Source of the DNA: Candidatus Omnitrophota bacterium | GTDB taxonomy: Bacteria > Omnitrophota > Gorgyraeia > Zapsychrales > Zapsychraceae | DNA: 7,943 nt | Reading direction: 5' to 3' | NCBI GenBank assembly: GCA_016217585.1 | Contig: JACRHQ010000083.1 | Span: forward strand, 1 to 7,943 | The notes under the pieces: model-generated | Database searches by the model: none | What the model saw: only the letters and a program-made list of their open reading frames with translations | Told to the model about the DNA's origin: nothing | Part shown: positions 1 through 7,604 of the stretch, piece after piece | Layout of the letters: every line of letters starts with the position of its first letter | Position numbering within the stretch: the first letter of the stretch is position 1 | Position numbers and translations under genes: made by a program

Positions 1-529
1 CCTTCTGCTGCACCCGGCTCCAGAACGTGCTGCCGGTCTTCCCTTCCGGGTACATCACCGAGGCGGTGATCTGCTTGAGCATGTAATCCTGCGCCAGAAG
101 GTCCCGGCCCATTTCCGTGTAGCCGAACCGCTCGGGGATGATGTTCGCCCGCTCGTACGGCGAGAGGTTGACCCAGAGTTCTTCTTCCGGCACCGTCAGC
201 GAGGCGAGAAAATATTTCATGAGCTTCTGCGATTCGGTTTTAAGCTCATCGCCCGCCAGGTTGGTGTCGCCGGAATTGACGATAAAAGAAAACTTCAAAG
301 GGTCGTCGGGGTTGATCGTAATCCCTTTAATATATAACGGCGTGAAATTTTCGCTCATGGGGACCATCGAGCCCGGGGCGGGCAGGTTCAGCCCGGACGG
401 CGCGGCCCCCTGGGCGAAGACGGCAACGGGTTGAACAATCAAACTAATGGTGAATGTTATTGCGGTGGAGAGGGACAGAACGCGACGGGACAGACCGGGA
501 CGTCTTCGGCTGAAGAGACGGATTACCAT
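1..529 (-). CDS. Secreted protein of unknown function, Omnitrophota-like (3' end beyond window)
   Basis: The first 176 codons are open without a stop and run off the left edge. The ATG at 529 follows GGAGG by 8 nt, a normal spacing. Residues 1-39 form an export signal: a strongly basic n-region (three Arg at 8-10, SRRVL at 14-18), a hydrophobic stretch at about 17-32, and a signal peptidase I site after VFA (37-39). The Arg pair in SRRVL loosely resembles a twin-arginine motif, so Tat export is possible but weakly supported. The mature protein begins with a Pro/Ala/Gly-rich linker. A well-ordered domain follows: LYIKGI (65-70), DDPLKF (75-80), LMKYFLASLTVPEEELWVNL (103-122), then the TEMGRDLLAQDYMLKQIT block (138-155). 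I recall this block from large exported proteins common in Omnitrophota genomes, with no known function. It is the gene after sdhB but has its own promoter. Function unknown. Gene call firm, lineage association moderate. Confidence 0.85.
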   Translation of the reverse strand, partial: MVIRLFSRRRPGLSRRVLSLSTAITFTISLIVQPVAVFAQGAAPSGLNLPAPGSMVPMSENFTPLYIKGITINPDDPLKFSFIVNSGDTNLAGDELKTESQKLMKYFLASLTVPEEELWVNLSPYERANIIPERFGYTEMGRDLLAQDYMLKQITASVMYPEGKTGSTFWSRVQQK

Positions 530-595
530 GGCTTAATCCTCCGAATATAAAATTTTGAAAGAGAGGAAACGCTTCCCCTTATAGAAGGCATAGTA

Positions 596-624
596 AGAAT
601 AACATATTTCATACCACAAGACAA
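596..624 (-). promoter_or_regulatory. Sigma-70-like promoter for the exported-protein gene
   Basis: On the minus strand TTGTCT (619-624) and TATTCT (596-601) are separated by exactly 17 nt, a good match to a housekeeping promoter. Transcription would start near 589 and give a leader of about 60 nt before the GGAGG at 538-542. It sits in the 124-bp gap after sdhB, so the exported-protein gene can be expressed separately from complex II. Predicted from sequence only. Confidence 0.6.
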
Positions 625-628
625 GGAT

Positions 629-669
629 GGGACTGGCGACGATACGATTCGCTTTATTCCGCCAGTTCC
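629..669 (-). terminator. Possible hairpin over the sdhB stop codon (no U-tract)
   Basis: The arms at 660-669 and 629-638 pair at 9 of 10 positions as minus-strand RNA (GGAACUGGCG with CGCCAGUCCC, one A-C mismatch), with a 21-nt loop. The hairpin contains the sdhB stop codon (654-656) and lies just before the promoter of the next gene, where an end-of-operon signal is expected. No U-run follows the 3' arm, so it is not a standard intrinsic terminator. It may instead protect the 3' end of the mRNA, or be chance. Confidence 0.25.
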
Positions 670-1409
670 GAGGAAAGGTATTCCCGGTTCATCCGGGCGA
701 TGGTCGAGACGCTGATCCCTTTGGGGCAGGCGGCCTCGCATTCGTAGTGGTTGGAGCAGTTGCCGAAGCCCTCGGCGTCCATCCGGGCGACCATCCCGCG
801 CACGCGTTCTTTCGCCTCGACCCGGCCTTGGGGCAGGAGGCCGAAGTGACTGACCTTCGCGCCGACAAAAAGCATCGCCGATGCGTTGGGGCAGGCGGCC
901 ACGCACGCCCCGCAGCCGATGCAGGCCGCGGCGTCCATCGCCGTCTCCGCGTCCTGGCGCCGGACGGGGACCGTGTTGGCCTCCGGCGCCGACCCGGTCT
1001 TGACCGAGATAAACCCGCCCGCGGCCATGATCTGGTCAAAGGCCGAACGGTCCACCACCAGGTCTTTGACAACGGGGAACCCCCGCGCGCGCCAGGGCTC
1101 GATGGTGATCGTGTCGTTGTCCTTGAAACGGCGCATGTGCAGCTGGCAGAGCGTCGTCTTGTCCATCGGCCCGTGGGGCCGGCCGTTGACGACCGCCCCG
1201 CACGCGCCGCAGATCCCTTCCCGGCAATCGTGGTCGAAGGCGACGGGCTCTTTGCCTTCCTTGATAAGCCGCTCGTTGACGACGTCCAGCATCTCCAGAA
1301 ACGACATGTCCGTGTCGATCCCCTCGGCCTTGTAAACCTCGAAACGGCCTTTGTCCTGCGTGCCTTTCTGGCGCCAGACGTGGAGAGTGAGATTGATTGT
1401 TTTAGCCAT
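654..1409 (-). CDS. sdhB: Succinate dehydrogenase/fumarate reductase iron-sulfur subunit
   Basis: A 251-residue electron-transfer subunit of complex II, passing electrons between the FAD of SdhA and the quinone/heme subunit SdhC on the cytoplasmic face of the membrane. All three cluster motifs are intact. The N-terminal plant-ferredoxin-like domain has the [2Fe-2S] ligands C62, C67, C70 (CREGICGAC) and C88. The C-terminal domain has [12 protein letters not shown] with C163, C166, C169 and C173 for [4Fe-4S], and [12 protein letters not shown] with C218, C224 and C228 for [3Fe-4S]. Cys at 70 replaces the Asp of the E. coli enzyme; both are acceptable ligands. Length fits the roughly 250-residue form that accompanies B-type (Bacteroidetes/delta-like) complex II. 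The start is the ATG at 1409 with AGGAG only 3 nt upstream, rather tight spacing. It is last of the sdhCAB set, 73 nt after sdhA, and that gap holds an inverted GTCAC array. FrdB is an equally valid name because direction cannot be inferred. Confidence 0.95.
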   Translation of the reverse strand: MAKTINLTLHVWRQKGTQDKGRFEVYKAEGIDTDMSFLEMLDVVNERLIKEGKEPVAFDHDCREGICGACGAVVNGRPHGPMDKTTLCQLHMRRFKDNDTITIEPWRARGFPVVKDLVVDRSAFDQIMAAGGFISVKTGSAPEANTVPVRRQDAETAMDAAACIGCGACVAACPNASAMLFVGAKVSHFGLLPQGRVEAKERVRGMVARMDAEGFGNCSNHYECEAACPKGISVSTIARMNREYLSSELAE

Positions 1410-1420
1410 ATTCTCCTGAG

Positions 1421-1482
1421 GTCACCATGTCACCAGTCACCACGTCACCCGGTTTTTTCTGGTGACTTTGTGTCCTTGTGAC
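1421..1482. repeat. Inverted array of degenerate GTCAC units in the sdhA-sdhB gap
   Basis: Plus-strand GTCAC begins at 1421, 1429, 1436 and 1444 (steps 8, 7, 8). The inverted form GTGAC ends at 1466 and 1482, with a degenerate GTGTC ending at 1474 (steps 8, 8). Inverted partners share a centre near 1455: 1444 with 1466, 1436 with 1474, and 1429 with 1482 (one base off). The innermost pair gives a 6-bp stem, GTCACC/GGTGAC, over an 11-nt T-rich loop. The array fills almost the whole intergenic gap and ends 4 nt from the Shine-Dalgarno of sdhB, so on the mRNA it could influence sdhB translation or mRNA processing. Confidence 0.75.
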
Positions 1483-3393
<1,911 letters not shown>

Positions 3394-3401
3394 CGGGTAT
3401 C

Positions 3402-3424
3402 TCTCTACTCTCCGGTTCTCTACT
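3402..3424 (-). repeat. Direct repeat AGTAGAGA across the sdhC-sdhA junction
   Basis: The octamer AGTAGAGA occurs on the minus strand at 3417-3424 and 3402-3409, 15 nt apart, within purine-rich sequence. The upstream copy overlaps the sdhC stop codon (3420-3422). The downstream copy supplies the weak AGAGA ribosome-binding sequence of sdhA. It may be simple purine-rich drift around a ribosome site. Confidence 0.4.
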
Positions 3425-4091
3425 TAAATGCTCCAAAAGACAACTGCACGTACACGGGGATCGAGCTGTACGCCAGCGCGATCAAGATCCCCAGACCGTT
3501 GCTGACCCGGCGCACGGCCGGCAGACGGTGCTCCCCGACCAGCCCAAAGGTCTGGATAAAACTCTGGATGCCGTGGCTCAGATGCGTGCCGACGGCCAGC
3601 ATCGCGGCGATATACAAGACGCCGTGGACAGGATTGCCGAGGGAATTGTACACCACACCGAACAGGCCGTAGCCGCGGCCGTCGGGCAGGATGCCGGCCG
3701 GGCCGGCGCGGTCGACGAACGTCAAATCCCGCAGGTGCCAGATGACGAAGGCGACGATCGCCGCGCCCGTCCAGGGCATCAGCCGCGAGGCGAACGACCC
3801 CCCGGCGGCACTATGCCCCTGCCGGTATCCGACCGGTCTGGCCCGGAGGTTCTCGAGGACAAGCCGCGCGGTAGCGTCCAGATGGACCAGGAACACGGCC
3901 AGAAGCGCCGCCTCAACAAAATACAGCCCCGGGCGCAGGCCCGCGAGCTTTCGGGCGTAACCGTTGAAGGCCTCAGGGCCGCCGTAGATGAACAAATTGC
4001 CGGCGAGGTGGGCGACGACGAACAAGATCAGGAACAACCCCGTGGCGGCGACCACCTGTTTCTTATCGATGGAAGATTTAACGCGGTTCAT
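3420..4091 (-). CDS. sdhC: Succinate dehydrogenase/fumarate reductase cytochrome b subunit (b558 family, diheme type)
   Basis: The 223-residue membrane anchor of complex II binds heme b and exchanges electrons with the quinone pool. Five hydrophobic helices are visible at about 12-32, 56-77, 105-125, 155-175 and 197-217, the topology of B-type (Bacillus SdhC/Wolinella FrdC) anchors. No separate SdhD is present, as expected for that type. Candidate axial heme ligands are H28 (AHLAGN), H70 (LVHLDATAR), H119 (IWHLRD) and H170 (THLSHG). H28 and H70 have the same numbers as in the B. subtilis protein, and the HxxxG at 170-174 matches the fourth ligand context. H156 and H173 are extra nearby His residues. 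Heme ligation is inferred from spacing, not an alignment. The ATG at 4091 is the only reasonable start, fits the family N-terminus (SSIDKK before helix 1), and has no Shine-Dalgarno; a TATAAT lies 8 nt upstream. First gene of sdhCAB. Confidence 0.95.
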   Translation of the reverse strand: MNRVKSSIDKKQVVAATGLFLILFVVAHLAGNLFIYGGPEAFNGYARKLAGLRPGLYFVEAALLAVFLVHLDATARLVLENLRARPVGYRQGHSAAGGSFASRLMPWTGAAIVAFVIWHLRDLTFVDRAGPAGILPDGRGYGLFGVVYNSLGNPVHGVLYIAAMLAVGTHLSHGIQSFIQTFGLVGEHRLPAVRRVSNGLGILIALAYSSIPVYVQLSFGAFK

Positions 4092-4099
4092 TGTTTCGG

Positions 4100-4128
4100 A
4101 TTATAACACATCCCGTTTTGTTTTTAGA
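4100..4128 (-). promoter_or_regulatory. Extended -10 promoter giving a near-leaderless sdhC mRNA
   Basis: A perfect TATAAT (4100-4105, minus strand) is preceded directly by TGT (4106-4108), the extended -10 signature. The best -35 at 17-nt spacing is a poor TCTAAA (4123-4128), which an extended -10 can tolerate. Only 8 nt separate TATAAT from the sdhC ATG, so the transcript would begin about 1-3 nt before the start codon. No ribosome-binding sequence lies between, consistent with leaderless translation of sdhC. Transcription reading through from the PEBP gene, which ends 43 nt upstream, could also contribute. Confidence 0.6.
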
Positions 4129-4134
4129 AAACAT

Positions 4135-4698
4135 TCACTGTTTTTTATACAATCCGACCAGTTCGGTCTTCTCGAGGATATGGCCCCGCATCGCCTGTTC
4201 CAGGGCCTGCTTCGAGGGCGTCCCCTTAAACGACAGCTGGGCGTCCAGCGCGTACAACTTGAAAAAATACCGGTGCGTGCCCGAAGGCGGACACGGCCCA
4301 CCGTAGCCGGTTTTGCCAAAACTGGTGATTCCCTCCATCGCGGGAAGGGGGGTCGCGGGAGACGCGGGGTCCCATGGCGCAAGGTTCGGGATCATGTTCT
4401 CTTGTATCTCTTTTATATGCGGCGTGATATTCCACACCGTCCAATGAACCCATGTCCCCATCGGCGCGTCAGGGTCGTCCATAATCAAGGCAAGACTTTG
4501 GGTCCCCTCCGGTATCCCTGTGATCGCCAGCGGCGGATTGATGTCCTCTCCCTGGCAGGTGTACTTCCTGGGAATCATTTGATTGTGCTCAAAGGCAGGG
4601 CTGGTTAATTTCATAGCGACCTCCGCATTAAGTATCCGGTCGCCGCCCAGCCAGGACATGCTTACGGTCAGCGCCAGAGTTAAAATAAATTTATTCAT
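4135..4698 (-). CDS. PEBP family protein (YbhB/YbcL, Raf kinase inhibitor-like), probably exported
   Basis: A 187-residue phosphatidylethanolamine-binding-protein family member. The fold binds small anionic or phospho-ligands; the role of bacterial members is mostly unknown. Family motifs are complete: LTSPAF at 31-36, RKYTCQGEDINPP (44-56), MDDPDAP (73-79), GTWVHWTVWNI (81-91), and YGGPCPPSGTHRYFFKLYALD (132-152, broken here only by reading position), which together line the ligand pocket. Residues 1-25 form a signal peptide (Lys3, hydrophobic 4-18, LNA before the cleavage point), giving a periplasmic product. The second candidate start, M29 at 4614, has GGAGG 5 nt upstream and matches the usual start of cytosolic YbhB, whereas the ATG at 4698 has no good ribosome site. 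Both forms may be made. It starts 15 nt after vapC, so it may be co-transcribed, and it ends 43 nt before sdhC. Family assignment strong, start uncertain. Confidence 0.92.
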   Translation of the reverse strand: MNKFILTLALTVSMSWLGGDRILNAEVAMKLTSPAFEHNQMIPRKYTCQGEDINPPLAITGIPEGTQSLALIMDDPDAPMGTWVHWTVWNITPHIKEIQENMIPNLAPWDPASPATPLPAMEGITSFGKTGYGGPCPPSGTHRYFFKLYALDAQLSFKGTPSKQALEQAMRGHILEKTELVGLYKKQ

Positions 4699-4713
4699 TG
4701 AAGATACCCGTGA

Positions 4714-5112
4714 TCAAAAGAATTCGATATCCTTGACGACCTTTTTGATATTGTCAAAATCCTTGTCGTTATGAAGCAACTTGAGACGGTGTTCCCGGGC
4801 GACCTGGACAATGAGGCAGTCGATCGTGCTACGAACCGCGATGCCTTCTTTCCTGCAGAGAAAATAAATATGGGCGGCCTGGGCGTAAGATTCTTTCTCG
4901 TCCTGAGGAGCGTAAATCGTAAAGGTGTCCAGGTATTTCTTGAGGGTGTCAAAATCCTTTTGAGTTGCCGAACCCTGCAACAATTCCTGATAGATATGGC
5001 CGGTGATTCCAAAGGGGATATTAAACTCGAGAATCGTATTGAACTTCGAGGATTGCGTACCGCTTTTGTCTTTTAAGAAATCGATAAGAATTGAAGTGTC
5101 CACTAAAACCAT
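4714..5112 (-). CDS. vapC: VapC-family PIN-domain toxin (RNase)
   Basis: A 132-residue PIN-domain protein, predicted Mg-dependent endoribonuclease that cuts RNA when free of its antitoxin. Acidic residues of the PIN active site are visible: D5 in MVLVDTSILIDFL, E43 in YQELLQG, D98 in STIDCLIVQVA, and D116 (or D118) in HNDKDFD near the C-terminus. Length is typical. I chose the ATG at 5112 because GAGG lies 7 nt upstream and MVLVDTS is the usual family N-terminus. A GTG at 5118 would add two residues and overlap the vapB stop as GTGA. Either way it is tightly coupled to vapB. The gene is more A+T rich than its neighbours: bases 4741-4800 are about 43% G+C by hand count, against about 70% at 2341-2400 in sdhA. 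This fits acquisition by transfer. Biochemical target (tRNA, rRNA or mRNA) cannot be told. Confidence 0.93.
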   Translation of the reverse strand: MVLVDTSILIDFLKDKSGTQSSKFNTILEFNIPFGITGHIYQELLQGSATQKDFDTLKKYLDTFTIYAPQDEKESYAQAAHIYFLCRKEGIAVRSTIDCLIVQVAREHRLKLLHNDKDFDNIKKVVKDIEFF

Positions 5113-5114
5113 TT

Positions 5115-5312
5115 TCACGCCTCACGCAGGGCCTTGTAATCGTAGCCTTTGTGAAATGAGATCTTCCCTTTCAGCTTGCGGATATCAAGGCGGCTGTGAT
5201 TGCGGATAAATTCTTTAAGGGCGATGGTGACGAGATCCTTTTTTGTACGCATCCTTGAGACCTTCAGGGCCTTGGCGACCAGGCTGTCGTCCAGAACGAT
5301 ATTTGTGCGCAT
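5115..5312 (-). CDS. vapB: VapB-family antitoxin
   Basis: A 65-residue small antitoxin upstream of and overlapping vapC. The N-terminus MRTNIVLDDSLVAKAL is the ribbon-helix-helix start of the DUF2191/type II VapB group, with the helix KKDLVTIALKEFIRN (24-38) following. This part should dimerise and bind operator DNA. The basic tail with RKLKGK (45-50) through the C-terminus should wrap the toxin. The frame stays open upstream to 5348, but the ATG at 5312 is preferred because the full AAGGAGGTG sits 7 nt before it and because the family begins MRTNIV. Its TGA at 5115-5117 lies 2 nt from the vapC ATG. Expected role: neutralises VapC and, with it, represses the operon. Confidence 0.92.
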   Translation of the reverse strand: MRTNIVLDDSLVAKALKVSRMRTKKDLVTIALKEFIRNHSRLDIRKLKGKISFHKGYDYKALREA

Positions 5313-5315
5313 ATC

Positions 5316-5334
5316 TATACACCTCCTTATACAC
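5316..5334 (-). promoter_or_regulatory. Strong Shine-Dalgarno of vapB within a direct repeat of GTGTATA
   Basis: AAGGAGGTG (5320-5328) complements the whole anti-Shine-Dalgarno core of typical bacterial 16S rRNA, at 7 nt from the vapB ATG. It is flanked and partly overlapped by two copies of GTGTATA (5328-5334 and 5316-5322), 12 nt apart. The strong site fits the need for excess antitoxin. The repeated heptamer could be an operator half-site pair for VapB, although VapB operators are more often inverted repeats. Confidence 0.5.
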
Positions 5335-5336
5335 AT

Positions 5337-5364
5337 AAGATACCACAAATTCAGGAATGTTCAA
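5337..5364 (-). promoter_or_regulatory. Promoter of the vapBC operon
   Basis: TTGAAC (5359-5364) and TATCTT (5337-5342) on the minus strand are 16 nt apart, a fair sigma-70-like promoter in the 75-bp gap between acs and vapB. Transcription would start near 5330, inside or next to the GTGTATA repeats, which would allow autorepression by a bound VapBC complex. Confidence 0.45.
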
Positions 5365-5387
5365 GCTCATTCTTTCTTTTGCTCGAT

Positions 5388-7349
5388 TCAGTTCTCTTCC
5401 TGATACTTCTCCTTTAACGCCTCGACGACGTGGATGTCCGCGAGGGTCGTGACATCCCCCAGGGCACGGCCTTCGGCGATGTCGCGTAAAAGCCGGCGCA
5501 TGATCTTGCCGCTGCGCGTTTTGGGCAGTTCCGCCGTGAAAATAATCTTTTGCGGCCGGGCAATGGGTCCGATTTTCCTGGCCACGTGGCCTTTAAGGAT
5601 TTCATCCGTTTCGGCGCCGGCTTTACCGCCTTCCTTGAGGGTCACAAACGCGGCGATCGCCTGCCCCTTGATCTCGTCGGTAATCCCCACGACCGCGGAT
5701 TCCGCCACGCTGGGGTGGTCGACCAGGGCGCTTTCGACTTCCATGGTGCTGATATTGTGTCCGGCAACGAGCATGATGTCATCCACGCGGCCCAGGAGCC
5801 AGAGATAGCCGTCGGCGTCTACTTTCGCCCCGTCGCCCGCAAAGTACGCGTCGTTGAAGCGGCTCCAGTACGTTTTCTGGTAACGCTCGTCGTCGCCGTA
5901 AATCCCGCGCAGCATCGCCGGCCACGGGCTTTTGATCACCAGGTACCCGCCGCCTTCCTGGACCGGCTTTCCCTCTTCCGTGACGACCGCGGCCTCAATG
6001 CCCGGCAAAGGTTTGGTCGCCGAACCGGGTTTAAGTGTCGTCACGCCTGGAATGGGTGAAATCAAAATACAGCCTGTCTCGGTCTGCCACCAGGTGTCGA
6101 CAACCGGACAGCGGCCTTTGCCGATGTGCTGATGATACCACACCCACGCCTCGGGGTTGATCGGTTCGCCCACGCTTCCCAAAAGCCGCAGGCTCGACAG
6201 GTCGCGGCCGTCGGGCCACTGCGTCCCCCAGCGCATGAAGGTGCGGATCGCCGTCGGCGCGGTATAAAAAATCGTCACTTTGTATTTTTCGATGATCTTC
6301 CAGAACCGGTCGCGCTCGGGATAATCCGGTGAGCCCTCGTACATGACTTGCGTGGCGGCATTTGACATCGGACCGTAAACGATATAGCTGTGGCCGGTGA
6401 CCCAACCGACGTCGGCGGTGCACCAGAAGATGTCTTCAGGTTTCAGGTCAAAGACCATGCGGGTCGTCGCGTAAACGCCGGTCATGTAGCCGCCGGTCGT
6501 GTGGACAATGCCTTTGGGTTTACCCGTCGTGCCGGAGGTGTACAAAATATACAGCATGTCCTCGGCGTCCATCGGTTCGGGCTCGCAATAATCCCGCGCC
6601 TTGTCCACGAACTCGTGGTACCAGAGGTCGCGGCCGCTTTTCATCGGGATATTTTGCCCGGTCCGCCGGACAACCAGAATATGCTGAATCGTCGGACATC
6701 CCGCGGCCGCCTCGTCCGCGGGTTCCTTCAGGGGAACTATTTTCCCCCGCCGGTATCCGCCGGCGGCGGTGATGATCAGTTTGGCCTGTGCGTCCTTGAT
6801 GCGCTCCTTGAGGGAATCCGCGCTGAACCCGCCGAAGACGACCGTGTGCACCGCGCCGATCCGCGCGCAGGCAAGCATCGCGAAAACGGCCTCGGGGATC
6901 ATCGGCAGATAGATCGCGACCCGGTCGCCTCTGGCAACGCCGAGGCCTTTGAGGACATTGGCGAGCTTGTTGACCGACTTGTAAACATCCTCATAAGTCA
7001 ACGTTTTCGCATCTCCAGGTTCACCTTCCCAGAGGATGGCGGTCTTGTTGCCCAATCCCTTTTTGATATGACGGTCCAGGCAATTGTAGCTCGCGTTGAG
7101 CTTGCCGCCGACGAACCACTTCGCGAACGGCAGATGCCAGTCGAGGACCTTGTCCCATTTCTTGAACCAGTCGAGCTCGCCCGCCCATTGGGCCCAGAAG
7201 CCCTCACGGTTTTTGGCCGCTTCAGCATAAATCGATTCGTCACGAATCAGGGCCTTACGCTTGAACTCGTCGTTCGGGGGAAAAATACGGTTCTCTTCCA
7301 GGAGAACATTGACCGTTTCGCGTTTGGTCTGATTCGCTTGTTTCGTCAT
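5388..7349 (-). CDS. acs: Acetyl-CoA synthetase (AMP-forming acetate-CoA ligase)
   Basis: A 653-residue cytosolic enzyme activating acetate with ATP and CoA to acetyl-CoA, AMP and pyrophosphate; length equals the usual 650. Landmarks in order: N-terminal Acs region with [15 protein letters not shown] (51-65); adenylation P-loop [10 protein letters not shown] (271-280); [10 protein letters not shown] (313-322); DTWWQTETG (418-426), where the second Trp shapes the acetate pocket; YFAGDGA (502-508); hinge GRVDD (520-524); and C-terminal PKTRSGK with catalytic K615, the Lys acetylated in regulated Acs proteins. The CoA-side motif reads AGHNIST, with Asn where the Salmonella enzyme has Arg. The ATG at 7349 is chosen over an open frame reaching 7394 because GGGAGGAG lies 5 nt upstream (GGAGG at 7) and [10 protein letters not shown] starts the conserved region. 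No clear -35/-10 is seen upstream, where a repeat array lies. A role in acetate use is expected; the following complex II is compatible. Confidence 0.97.
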   Translation of the reverse strand: MTKQANQTKRETVNVLLEENRIFPPNDEFKRKALIRDESIYAEAAKNREGFWAQWAGELDWFKKWDKVLDWHLPFAKWFVGGKLNASYNCLDRHIKKGLGNKTAILWEGEPGDAKTLTYEDVYKSVNKLANVLKGLGVARGDRVAIYLPMIPEAVFAMLACARIGAVHTVVFGGFSADSLKERIKDAQAKLIITAAGGYRRGKIVPLKEPADEAAAGCPTIQHILVVRRTGQNIPMKSGRDLWYHEFVDKARDYCEPEPMDAEDMLYILYTSGTTGKPKGIVHTTGGYMTGVYATTRMVFDLKPEDIFWCTADVGWVTGHSYIVYGPMSNAATQVMYEGSPDYPERDRFWKIIEKYKVTIFYTAPTAIRTFMRWGTQWPDGRDLSSLRLLGSVGEPINPEAWVWYHQHIGKGRCPVVDTWWQTETGCILISPIPGVTTLKPGSATKPLPGIEAAVVTEEGKPVQEGGGYLVIKSPWPAMLRGIYGDDERYQKTYWSRFNDAYFAGDGAKVDADGYLWLLGRVDDIMLVAGHNISTMEVESALVDHPSVAESAVVGITDEIKGQAIAAFVTLKEGGKAGAETDEILKGHVARKIGPIARPQKIIFTAELPKTRSGKIMRRLLRDIAEGRALGDVTTLADIHVVEALKEKYQEEN

Positions 7350-7403
7350 GCCTGCTCCTCCCTGGATTGGATTAAAACCCGAAGCACAAAACAAATTTTA
7401 AAA

Positions 7404-7534
7404 GTTGAAAAAAGTTACAAAAGGTTGAAAGACGTTGGAAAACGTTAAAAGTTTCTTGAGGTTACTTTTGTTGCAACCTTTTCCAACGTTCTTCCTCTTG
7501 CAACCTCTTCAAACCTCCTCCAACCTTTTTTAAC
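7404..7534. repeat. Symmetric inverted array of degenerate 10-nt GTTG units upstream of acs
   Basis: Plus-strand GTT cores start at 7404, 7414, 7424, 7434 and 7444, then 7451 and 7461: exact 10-nt steps with one 7-nt step. AAC cores on the other arm end at 7477, 7487, 7504, 7514, 7524 and 7534: 10-nt steps with one 17-nt step. Six left cores pair with six right cores in perfect register, each pair summing to 14938, a centre at 7469. Between the cores the arms are degenerate: about 43 of 70 aligned positions match by hand count. The left arm is purine-rich with A-tracts phased at 10 nt; the right arm is its pyrimidine-rich mirror. The 10-nt step is close to one helical turn, so cores and A-tracts face one side of the DNA, suggesting curvature or a protein array. 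It starts 54 nt upstream of the acs ATG and may carry acs control signals. Confidence 0.8.
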
Positions 7535-7546
7535 CTTCATTGGCGA

Positions 7547-7563
7547 GTCAGCCTCTGGCTGAC
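7547..7563. repeat. Perfect short hairpin GTCAGCC-TCT-GGCTGAC
   Basis: A perfect 7-bp stem with a 3-nt loop lies 12 nt outside the GTTG array. It is followed on the plus side by A+T-rich sequence with a TTCGAA palindrome (7568-7573). Neither strand has a T-run after the stem, so it is not a canonical intrinsic terminator. It may mark the edge of the same intergenic element as the array, or act as a 3' stabiliser for transcripts coming from the radical SAM gene. Confidence 0.65.
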
Positions 7564-7604
7564 GAATTTCGAATTTAACGAATAAGGTCCCATAGGTTCC
7601 TGAA

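Noticed and set aside
627..1481. Long plus-strand open frame (284 codons) opposite sdhB
   Set aside because: It is antisense to a gene with three intact Fe-S motifs. The product is Arg/Asp/Val/Pro-rich with no recognisable domain, a typical high-G+C shadow.
5313..5348. Longer vapB start at 5348
   Set aside because: It adds a Cys-rich leader unlike the family and ignores the near-perfect Shine-Dalgarno before the ATG at 5312.
7350..7403. Clear sigma-70 promoter directly before acs
   Set aside because: TTTAAT near 7374 can serve as a -10, but no acceptable -35 was found at 15-19 nt, so no promoter is claimed.
6390..7448. Plus-strand open frame (352 codons) opposite acs
   Set aside because: Antisense to acs with no domain; it runs into the GTTG array, where the translation becomes Lys-rich noise.
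7404..7534. CRISPR array
   Set aside because: Units are about 10 nt and degenerate, without spacers of constant length, and the second half is inverted.
7404..7534. Simple transcription terminator or stable RNA hairpin
   Set aside because: Arms match at only about 43 of 70 positions with many A-C combinations, so long continuous pairing is not supported.
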